Of a stretch of 64,000 nt of DNA, positions 54,066 to 64,000 are shown one piece after another; position 1 is the stretch's first letter, and each line of letters begins with the position of its first letter. Both the position numbers and the translations under genes were made by a program. Under the pieces are notes generated by a model. The model had not been told where the DNA came from. It saw only the letters and a list, made by a program, of their open reading frames with translations, and made no database searches. The stretch comes from Liolophura sinensis (taxonomy: Eukaryota > Mollusca > Polyplacophora > Chitonida > Chitonidae), in assembly GCF_032854445.1 (NCBI RefSeq), contig NC_088296.1, forward strand, positions 19,583,485-19,647,484, read 5' to 3'.

Positions 54066-54296
54066 CGAGGAAGCTGTAAATGCCCCTTTTAAAGTCTTAG
54101 GTGTGACTCGACCCAGGATTGATCCTGGATCTGCCGCTCCCAAAGCGGACGCTCTACCAACTGTGCTGACTGTGTCGGTTACGAAAATTCTGACAATATG
54201 ACTTCATCTGGATGAAGGTGCAACAGAAGCCATTGTTTCAAGTGGATTTTGTTGGGCTAAAAAAGTTTTAGAAAAATATTACACTTTCTCTTGACG

Positions 54297-54415
54297 ATTT
54301 TTAAAGGCTTTCATCCGAAGTTTAATATATTGGATGGTATATGTAGTGTTTTCATTGCTTTAAAGCGTCGAATACGTTCAGAAAGTCGAAGAATATCAGA
54401 AAGTCGTTGGTCTGA
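54297..54415. other. About 118-bp block in unit 2 with no counterpart in unit 1
   Basis: Unit 1 reads gacgatatattaataggg without a break (about 23679). In unit 2 the sequence is split by a segment with aaagcgtcgaatacgttcag and aaagtcgaagaatatcagaaa. No terminal repeats are obvious. Confidence 0.6.
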
Positions 54416-55506
54416 GATATATTAATAGGGAACATTTCCCAATAAGGATCAAAAGCGTGCAGCCTATATCTCCTTCTTATGGGTAAACTGGTACATTTCA
54501 AAAATTAAGTCTGTAGTGTGAGTGATACCAAAATTATTATTCTTATAACATAATATTCTGTCATATTCAACATAATATCCTGTTATCTTGTTAGTCTCAT
54601 AGAATCTTTATGTTGAATTAATACAATGTGTGTGTTATATTTAACAGAATAATGTGCTGCAATAGCGTTTTAGCATCAGACAGACAGCAGATTTTCTGTT
54701 AAAATTAAAAGATTACTTTTTGAGTGTAACATTTTACGCATGCATGTATTATTAGAGAACACTGGTTGAACCGCTTGAGCTCGAGTTGCCATTGTGCGGG
54801 GAAATCTACCATGACGAATTATTCTCAACGATAAGACATGGAAAAATCAATTCCACAAACGATTAGCTTTACTTCAAGGTGGAGAAAACACAAAATTTGC
54901 ATCAAGTTCAGAAGGAGTGCAAAAAGTTTATCGTCAATGTGCTTTTCAATATTGTTTTGGATTTTTTTTAGAGAGAGAAAGACACTTGAAAATATTTTTT
55001 GTGTCGTGGATATTTCTGATCATCTTTTGTTATACGCAGTCTTTTTGCAACATTGTTATATATAAGGGTGTAACACATGTTTAATAAATATATTTGTAGC
55101 TAGAAATGAGTCTTTTCAGCTATCAAATGTGTCTAACCTGGATGTTGATCCTTTTTATATATTTAATATATTTATGAATGTGATCATAATTTACCAAATT
55201 TTACATTCAAATAAATTTATTAGATATTCCTCACGCCCTCATTTGGAACATTATTATGTAACGACGATATGTATCAAAAAGATGGTCCCAAGTACCCACC
55301 ATATAAAAATATTTTCAAAAAACATTTTCTCCTGAAAAAAAAATCGAAAAAAATATTAAGGACCATATTTGCAAATCACTTTTGACGGTCTTTTATTTGA
55401 TTTTGTCATAATCTTTATGTTTTCTTCTCTTTTATTTCAAAATTTGACACGTTTAAATGCGATTTAAAAGTCTTATTACATGTCAGTGAAAATTTCAAAC
55501 ATTTAT

Positions 55507-56091
55507 TTAAGGAGAAGAAAATTTAAAAACATGGCACTATAGGCTGAAAAGAGCACATTTTTTCTGTCTGGAGGTGCCTGCTGCACACTTTTGCGGTTTT
55601 TCTTCGCCATACACGTAAAGCCTGAAAACGGCACAGCTGCCATAAATCGTTTAGTCCATTGAGTCCTCAATCTTTAACACTCTGTAATTTATGCTGCGGT
55701 TGTGTTGCCTCTCAGCCGATGAGAGTCCTTAAAACTGCACGCTTGTTCGTGTAAACTGGGAACCTACGTCCAAGATTCCGGCTTCCCGATCGTCAAGCGG
55801 AAATCACCGAAGTAATGCAAAGTACCGGGAAATGGCCAGTCACGTACATCTTCTACCGGAAATATACGAACTGCACCTCGGCAGTTTCCGGCGTAAATTC
55901 TCCTCCTAACACAAAAGAATTTAGGACTAGTTCTCAGGCAAAATGGAGTCGCCCACAGCGGATTTTGGCGCTGAATTTATTTATAATTTATCAACTTGAG
56001 GTACACATTAGATATTTTCATGGCATGCACAAGTGAGGAAATGCTCTTTTCAATGGTATTTGTTTGATATTTAAGTTTTCTTCTCCTTTAA
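55507..56091. mobile_element. piggyBac-type MITE with TTAA flanks, unit 2
   Basis: TTAA at 55507-55510 and 56088-56091. Inner ends are ggagaagaaaattt and ttttcttctcc. Orthologous to 24775-25358 by position. Confidence 0.78.
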
Positions 56092-57423
56092 GTGTTATAT
56101 GTCAAGTTACAAATAGGTCAAAATTTTGGTGCTTTAAATAGAGGCTTACACATAGCATATTATACCGAGGTTTTACGTTTTGATTTGAGTAAAAACAATT
56201 TTTCCGCTGTACAAACTACAGTCAGATACGAATCAACTATAAGCATGAACTCGGTTGATAATTGGGTGGTGTCAAATGGCTTCAGGGACATCAATTACAA
56301 TGACAACCGACCCCAGACACAAAACCCGGTTTTCATTGATACAGCAGGTGGCATTGTGTTGATTTTTGACTTGGGGAATTGGCCTTACCATAATTGGCGC
56401 TGAACCCGATGTGTCATATTTGCCTGGTCTGGCAACTAACCAAAGTAATATTGAAATGAAAGTCAAGCAACGAGACTGGTGTGATGATCTTTCTCAGTAA
56501 TAATTTAAGACACGCAACGTCAGAGGTGTATGTGACATGTTCACGGTAATGAAGTGTAAGTCATAGCATGGCTGATCAAGGTACTTATTTCCGGTGCACT
56601 ATGATGTTAAGCCTAGGTTGAAAACAGGCAATACGCCCAGGAACTTAATTGTGGTCATATAGGTCTTTCCATTTTTAGTAAACATTGTAAGATTTTTTTC
56701 CAAGAGTAATCCTGACCGATGTCGCACAGGTGATAAATCGTTGAGCACAGCGTTAAAATAAATCAAAGATAAAATGTTGCATTTTTTGATGACTTTGCTT
56801 TTCCGCCAATTTCTGCAAGACTAATTTATAGGCTGAAAAGATACTGTAAAGCAATGGTACTGTACTCGGGCAAACTTCTTTTTGTGCAGTATATTTGTTA
56901 TAAGTGTCAAACCACAAGCCACAGCTATCAATATTGCCTGCTTTTGATTCTGGGAGTGATTGGACATCAGTACAACAGAGAAAAGCTATTTTGCATAAAT
57001 TTATTCTGAGAAAAATCCTGCTTATTTTGTATGCTGAAAACTGGGAACTGCTTATCTTTGCTTGTGTGATGCCTTTAACTTTTCACTTGTTTTGTCTGTT
57101 TCAATTTGTTTTCCAGGAGCCCAAATACCCCAAATAGGAGCTACATCCAAACAACATGGCCGTTATTTAATACCGCCACGCAACGTTACGTGAAACTTGA
57201 TGTGAACATGTCGCATGACTCAACATCCAAGTACCCGTATGCCAAGAGGGTTGCGTTATGGGAATACTTGGTTCCCGCTCAAGAAAAAGCTTTTGAAAAG
57301 TCGAGAAACATAGTGGATGACGCAAAATGCAACACGGCTACAAAGACAATTGGTAGTATAGCGTACGGCTGTCTGCTACATGTAGTTATTACCGCTGGCA
57401 TAAATGTAAGAAACTTTTTGTAA

Positions 57424-60400
57424 TATCAATTAGCATAATCCAGCGCCCGGTTGAAACCCACGACCATCCGCAGGCTGCTGACAAACCTTCCCACCTACGA
57501 CCGGAATGTGGAAATAATTGTCTATTTAATTTTATCTTTAACATAGATCTTTTTTTTAATAAAACATGAGATGCTGGTTCAATCCTGGCCTTGGACACGG
57601 AATTTGTGGGTTATCTTCCTTGAGTGTGATTTTGTAGTGGTCAATACGCCGTCGGCGGAGCTCGTTTGACGTTTTACGGTGACTGTTTTGCTTTCCTCAA
57701 TTTGTTGTTCATATGTGTAAGTACATGTATAAATGTATGTATATATGTATGAATGCTTGGGGTTTAATGTCGTACGCAACAATGTTTCTTACATATGACT
57801 CCAATGAATGATTAAATGTGTGTACATATACTGTGGCTTCTTGTGGCCGGGCGAGACCATGCCGCCAAATTAAGTGCTGCCCCCACTGAAGCATCACCGA
57901 AGACACCAGACATGTTATCTTGCTATAGGCTGCCTACCGCTGAGCGCCAGGCGTGGGAACAGCAAGTACCATCTTAAAGTCTTTGGGTACGACCCGACCT
58001 AGATTTGATCCCGGCGTCTACCGAATTCGAGTAGGACACTCTAGCCATTGGGCCACCGAAGCGGTCACCCGTTCTCTGCACCTATAACAGTGACTGTCAA
58101 GGCATAAGTAAGATATTCTTGAATACATGGCTTTAAACAACAATCAAATTAAGATATCAATAAATAAATACATGTTTTATGTACATCAGAGCTACAAGTT
58201 ACATAAACGCTTGATTTATCTGACTGCATGTGTGCATACATGTGTCTCTTACAGCGCAGTTGCTAAGTAGTAGTTCTTCAAAAAATAAAAGTACTATCCT
58301 AAAATGCCATATAAATCTGAGAGATGACATGGCACACCAAAAGGTAATACATAAGGAAATAAATGAAACAAAACAAAATATATACCACTGACCCAAATAC
58401 ATTTTGTGGGTGAGAGTGGTAATTCTGGTGACCATGATAATGATGATCGTGTTACGGTGGATTGTTTAGTATACATGTGTCTAAAAACTTTGTGTTTTCA
58501 GTTTGTCTTATCGAAATCCTGTGTGCTTTCAGTTGTCTTTGCATGTATGCGAGTTCATATCGTCCTAGTCCTGCACTTATCCACTGGATGCTGAGTCAAG
58601 TCGTCGTGATGTCGCGCTGGTAGTGCGCCATTTTTCAGGGTATTGGTCGTTCGTTCTTGTCCTGTGGTCTGGCCTCATCCTGTCTTCTGCTCTCGTTCTG
58701 TCGCCTGCTCTTGTTCTGTCGTCTGCTCTGGCCCTGTCGTCTGCTCGCTGTCCGAGGATATGAGCACTCCGGCGAAGTATCAAGTGCCCCGACAAAGTTA
58801 GCTGACACCACACACTTGGACATGGTTCGTTGTCTGTGGGAAGACACTAGCACAAAACTCGCAAAGAGAACTAGCGCGGCGGATATGGTGACAATAGGGA
58901 TTAACCAGGTGGCGCGAATCTCGAATCTTAAACCGGCTGCACAAAATAACAGTAAAACCAAATCACTTGTAACACACTGCTCATTAGTTCTAAACAAGAG
59001 TCAAGGAATAAATAAAAAAAAATTAAACAACTCAGTCCATTTCCAGTGGGTTTCAGGGCCTGATCTCTCTAAAAGTTCAGTAAATTGCTGAAGTAGGTAG
59101 ATTGTTTCTTACCTAAGTTCATCACGAAGTGTTTTCAAAAAATCTGAGTTATAAACACATTTCTGCTATACATAATAAGCACTTGCTCGTAATTATTTTT
59201 AATAACAGTGTGTTTAAAGTGTTTACTATAGTAAACACATTAAAGGTTTTCATACATGCATATATAGTGATGTGGTAGATGTTCTCAATAAACACAAATA
59301 GTCCAGTAAACTTGACTTTAGTGTTGTTAAACGTAACACACCGATAAAGACATCCGTTTACTATAATAAACGTGTGACATGATTACATATTAAACATGTG
59401 ACATGATTACATATTAAACACGTGAACATATGTACTGTCTTATTTAAGTTAATAACAGTTAAAGGCATGTCTACTGGGCTATTTGTTGTTTATTGAGAAT
59501 ATCCACGACATTATTTTGTGAAATGTTATACATTTTATATTCTTTAATTACTAAACATTGTGTTTAGGAATATCCAGTGGGACGCGTTTATTATCTGTAA
59601 CAATGTGAATGTGAACAAGCTAAAGACTTACTTTAGTGCATATATACAAAATGTAAGTTGCTCCTCAAAGTGAAAAATTTAGCTAAACAAAAAACAGGGA
59701 AGAAAAAATCGTAAAACTGGTTTCTGCTTTTTTGTTTTTAGTTATTAAGAAAAGTAAAGAAATAGCAAACGGAAAAACACAAATTCAACAATAGAACAAT
59801 TCTGAATTAAATTAAATTAAATTAAATAAAACTTAAATCAAATAAAATGAAATGATATTAAACTGAATGACACGTTTTTAAGATGTGTTTACATGTACCC
59901 TAATTATCTGAAGGTTCGATACTTGAGTGTTGATGTTGAACCAAAATTTGTATAACACCGTCTCATTTCTGAGCGGAAATCTCATGTAAGCGAACTTTGC
60001 CGTGACAGTATCACTGCTTGCCTTGTTGACACGGGCAAGTGGTTTGCTATAATCCTTTTTTCTCGCAATCAATCAGACCGGGCGTGTAAGAAATACGACC
60101 CGGACTGGCACGGGACGACAATTCGAATTATAACCAAGTCTAGCGCCCGGGGCGTAATAATTACTCTCATGCGTAGTGTACGGCGCGAGACATTAGCATC
60201 CACACAAAGAATATATTGAACGGATTAAACTACTTTTGGAGTAGATCACTCAACATCCATTCTTTTAATTCGTAATATATGACCTCGATTTCCGCTAGCA
60301 GGAGAGACTGATGTGGATAGCATTGTGCGCAATGATATTTTCCAGCAAACAATATCGGATCGGTTCTGAGTGAATGACCTTTCCCCCAAGACACCTTGAA

Positions 60401-61048
60401 TTCACAGTAAAACTAGATAAAACTAGGCCGCGAATGAGAAGTACATGTGTACATGAGAGGAAAATATGTATAACGAATTATTCGCTATAATCAAATCCAT
60501 AAGAGTAACCAGAAATCAAAGATACATTTTTGAAAGTTTACTTTGAGAAGAGGAGTACAGAACAGAACCTATATGTTTTTTATGAAAGTAAACATTACAG
60601 ATGTACGTACATGTATAATATACAATAGGTCATCAGACAAATGACCTAAACTTTAAGTTCACACGCTGAATGTAACAAACGCATCCCCAAACACTTCGAT
60701 ATCGACTGCAAGTTGTGTAAAATCGAATCAGTTGAAGGTCGAACGGAGGTCTAGAGATCAAATAATAGTCTGTGCATGGTTTCGAGAAATACAAGAAAAG
60801 TTTTTTCTGTCAACCTCATCAAAATTGCTGTGCAGTACATACATTGACATCTGCTGGAGATGTTTATTAATAACGTGTATATCACATGTACTATAACAAT
60901 TACTATATTCCCACAGCACTAGAGAAATTTGAGAACAAACCGTTTGGGTAATAAAATTAATAATGCATATTTCAAGGTCGTGTGCTAAGTCATATTACAA
61001 TAACACCCTGCCTCCATATTCACAAAATATTACACATTCAGCATATCC
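57424..61048. other. Tail of unit 2 after the esterase pseudogene, no gene recognised
   Basis: Holds AATAAA (57558-57563), a SINE fragment (about 57440-57510), a family B SINE (about 57945-58135), the CTGTCGTCTGCT minisatellite (about 58645-58755), the 20-bp palindrome (59219-59238) and a 22-bp tandem doubling (gtgacatgattacatattaa, about 59377-59420). The Tc1-like element of unit 1 is absent (about 60410). Confidence 0.55.
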
Positions 61049-61309
61049 CAGTGGTGTGCATGGGTGAGCGTAATTCTGTGATTAATGCAGGCCATGCTTA
61101 TGTCACGTCAGTGAAATGCGCCGAGGTAATAGCTTATTCCCATAAGATGAACCAGATACCAAACATTCCCATTTCTGTAAGGAAAACAGGAATAGATTGA
61201 TATTCTACCAAAGACACAAATTGCTAAAACTGTGTGGTATAATTTGATGCCATCATTGGTTTACTGCTTCTACCATTAAGAAGTTTTACACGTCCATACC
61301 ATGCAATGT

Positions 61310-61328
61310 GGGGGGGGGGGGGGGGGGG
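61310..61328. repeat. G tract (19 G)
   Basis: Uninterrupted G run just right of the duplication. Similar runs lie inside both 24-bp minisatellites. Confidence 0.95.
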
Positions 61329-61694
61329 AGTGCGAGCAGCTTTCAGGTGACCTTCCTGCTCACATCAGAAAAATGTTCAAAAACAACAGTATATTTAAAA
61401 TGAAACATTTAACATTTATGTTATTATGATTATATCATTTTTTGTGAGAAACAATTTCACATGTAGAGCTTTGCAAAATGTCTACTCCTAATTAAGTACA
61501 CTGCGATGCATTAATATTAATCAAAGTTCTTTATCCTGATGTCTTTTGACTCAGCAGGCAAAACATCCAGGAAAGCAATTCCGAATTCATTTATACGCTT
61601 GCGCTAAGATATCCAGATTCCGCGTGAAAACATCGAGGCGTCCATTGACGTGAAAGTCAACGGCTAGAGGTTGACTGATCCATAGTCAAAATGA

Positions 61695-61895
61695 ATTGTG
61701 GAGAGCCACAAACAGCAGATAGTGTCTGAGATTCACCATCTGTGCAAGTCTAGCAAACCTGCAACAGACCAGGGCGTGGAGTCTCCTCAGGGCACAGCAG
61801 GAGAAGAGCAAGAATTGGGATCACCTCTTCAGGATGCCGAGGATGAACTTAACGATTCTCTCGACAACGACCATTATACGTTAATGCCTCTATAG
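61695..61895 (+). CDS. Possible terminal exon of an unidentified gene (acidic C-terminus)
   Basis: Open frame ending ...DNDHYTLMPL and TAG at 61893-61895, rich in Glu, Asp, Gln and Ser, with no repeat structure. Its composition is more like real coding sequence than the other short frames here. A weak acceptor (acaaacag) ends at 61713, and there is no good start codon in frame, so it would be an internal-to-terminal exon. No upstream exons or family are recognised. It could still be chance. Confidence 0.25.
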   Translation: MVESHKQQIVSEIHHLCKSSKPATDQGVESPQGTAGEEQELGSPLQDAEDELNDSLDNDHYTLMPL

Positions 61896-64000
61896 CAAAC
61901 TTTCTCGATAGATCTCTTAGATCCTGTGTGAAGACGCAATGACCGACAGGCTGTATGTAAGTTTCAGCAAGGCAGAAATTATTGTAAATTAACATCCACT
62001 AAGGAAACCAATGTGAAAAACCAGTTCTATCTATATATAGGCTCATCCAGAAATAATTTCAGGTCTGCTTCTTGAATTGGCCGGAATCGTTGGCCACGGA
62101 GGTCATTTTCAGTTGGTTACCGACACAGCTTGTGACGCCGTTGTGGTCACGTAACTCAAACAATACGACTTCCGGGCCGAGTTATCTCGGTCGTGTTCTT
62201 CTTCAGTAAGCTCGTTGATATCGAACCAATAATGTAAAAACAGTTGATATAGTACATTATCATTTCTGAGTAGTTTGAAACGCAATTTATTTAATAAGTG
62301 TTCTTGATGGATTACCATGCAGTAGTTTATGAAGAACGTGTATGTTACATGATTCAGTTTACCCGCCCCTTGTAGCCGACTCCTGGGTAGTCCTGTCTAT
62401 ATACTTAGCCGGTCTGTCATTCTGGCCTCGTTTCAGTGCTAATGTTTTGTTCTGTAAACTGCATTCCGGACACTTTTCTGTAGGGTTCATGTATCTCCAT
62501 AGAGCATCAATCCGTCAAAACAGTTTCCAAGTTCTGGCCTTCGTTCTAACTAGGTGCCAGAAATTTTAATACTAACTTATCAAGGTGCTGAAACAATCTA
62601 AACGTTAGAACGTCTTATATAGGTGGCCAAAATTAAGTTCTATCCAAGCTTAAATCAGGTCATGTTATGTATGTGTATATGAGATTCGTACAACATAGGT
62701 AAGATTGTCTATATGCGTCTAATCGGTAACATACGGGTAGGCTCTATTAACTGTGGTTAACAGCGTATGAGTGTAGTACATCTTTATTAAGGTATACCAG
62801 TATACACATAGTGTACACCTATTCGCATGGGAGACATTGATTATGTTTTACTTAGGTCCAGTTATATACCCTGCCCATGTACGTGTGTCCTTTGTAGATT
62901 CATAATGACCGATATTTTCATAGTTGTGGGTGATTATATTTCTTGTTTTGCTTTTGAATGGTTTAGTCTAATTTGGTATAGGTCACAATCAGTGTATTTA
63001 TAGAATATGGGGATGAATTATGTATCATTATAACCCATCAGGTGAATTGTGGAGTCAGCCTAATGGTTTTCATTTATACTTGTAAGTCCTGTGTATTTTA
63101 AATATAAGACTGTCCTCGTGTATGGAAAATATATGAAATGGAAATAACAACTCAACTGATTTGTCGTTGGAAATTATTTTCCTCGTCTAGACGTACCAGC
63201 TGTACCACTGGACCAGTTTTATTTGTACAGAAGTGTTAAGGACATGTATAAACAGATATTTCGTTGTATTTTTCGTCAGGGTGGGTACATGAACTGTAGC
63301 TGTAATGGCTATGTTGTGCTGAACATGTATACCAATGGCTTGCCTCACACCATATAAGAAAACGGAGCTCGTCGACATAAAACTACAGTTATTATCATAA
63401 TCAGTCTGCATAGAAATTTAGACATTTGCATTCTCCTGATGCCCTAGAATATACTACACAGCAATGGCAGGATATCTTTGGTTCAGATGGTTCGGATCTG
63501 TATGGTGGTGTTCAGTGCCGTGTGGGCTGTTTCATGTCAGCATTTTGTAAACGCCGCATGGTGCAGTGCAGTCTGGAACCATGCAGTACTACATATCGCT
63601 GAGCCGCGTCACATCTGCTCATTTCTGTGAGATAAGAGTTTCATGTTGAATACTGCACTACATTATAAGACAATATTCAAACCTGCTGTCACCCTGATAC
63701 ATTGATTTGGTTTTAAACTGAATACTTTCCTGAAATTGAAATACTGTATACAAATTTAATCATACTCATTCCAACATGGTGACAGTGGTAGAGGTGTGAA
63801 AACATTCAGAATGCTAGGTTAAGCCGTCTGCGGTTTCAGAAAGGAGACAGTGCAGTAATTTTACATTATCTTACGTCAAACAGCACTCCTTCTGTGTATA
63901 TATGTTATATGTGGCATTTTATGTTTAAAGTCTTTTAATCTAATACTATGTACCTTCCATGTAGTCATTACTCGATTTAATAGTTTTAAAGTGTGGGCAA
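61896..64000. other. Right flank, no gene recognised
   Basis: AT-rich sequence outside the duplication. No SINE, transposon, RNA gene or convincing exon could be picked out by eye. Confidence 0.45.

Larger units (their letters stand above)
51524..57423 (+). pseudogene. Type-B carboxylesterase pseudogene, unit 2
   Basis: Copy of 21184-26685. Exon 1 is 51524-53018 and exon 2 is 57117-57423; donor and acceptor dinucleotides are intact. Disabling changes against unit 1 are Glu76 (GAG) to TAG at 51749-51751, Gly158 (GGA) to TGA at 51995-51997, and a 1-bp deletion near 52652 that runs into TGA at about 52667-52669. The GESAGS, NNEEGE and ATHGDE motifs remain readable in the broken frames. Exon 2 keeps an open frame with a few substitutions. 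No full-length enzyme can be made; transcription is still possible. Confidence 0.93.

Noticed and set aside
58635-58997. 120-codon reverse-strand frame with a hydrophobic stretch and Arg/Gln repeats
   Set aside because: The unit 1 counterpart is frameshifted by a 5-bp difference (ttgcg), and much of the frame is a short minisatellite.

Overview
The window is eukaryotic, from an animal: two spliced protein-coding genes with consensus GT/AG introns, TATA boxes and AATAAA signals, set in AT-rich DNA full of short tRNA-derived SINEs, minisatellites, microsatellites and DNA transposons. The most frequent SINE has a tail resembling gtgttttacgccgtactcaa, which I associate with molluscs and other lophotrochozoans. 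A marine invertebrate, probably a mollusc, is my best guess, from memory rather than from a search.

The layout is dominated by one head-to-tail tandem duplication of about 30 kb. Unit 1 runs from about 1782 to 32050 and unit 2 from 32051 to 61048. Both start with the same sequence (tgttatgtgcac) and end with nearly the same one (...catatcc). Left of unit 1 lies a 61-bp minisatellite (480-1610). Right of unit 2 is about 3 kb of different sequence with one possible terminal exon (61695-61895). Each unit carries, in order and both on the + strand, a chymotrypsin-like serine protease gene of six coding exons (9697-16850 and 39910-46713) and a type-B carboxylesterase gene of two coding exons (21184-26685 and 51524-57423). 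Both proteins have signal peptides and look secreted; a shared digestive or extracellular role is an inference.

The two units have had different fates. Both protease genes are intact and differ at about 8 coding positions. The esterase is intact in unit 1 but is a pseudogene in unit 2 (two nonsense codons and a 1-bp frameshift). Unit 1 alone carries a dead Tc1-like transposon (29731-31265) and a 2.07-kb insertion with LTR-like ends (2419-4485). Unit 2 alone carries several insertions, including a 1.77-kb block (about 32766-34538).

The most unusual feature is around protease exon 2, which encodes the propeptide, the mature N-terminus and the catalytic His. Its acceptor side is preceded by a 90-bp tandem array in which each unit repeats the 3' splice site and the first exon codons; in unit 1 the array is open in the exon's frame across 11 units. 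Its donor side is followed by a 43-bp tandem array that repeats the exon end and the GTAAGT donor, with ten extra consensus donors in unit 1. Unit 2 has seven acceptor units and a 7-bp deletion that breaks the frame. This could generate propeptide-length isoforms or decoy splicing, and RNA reads would settle it.
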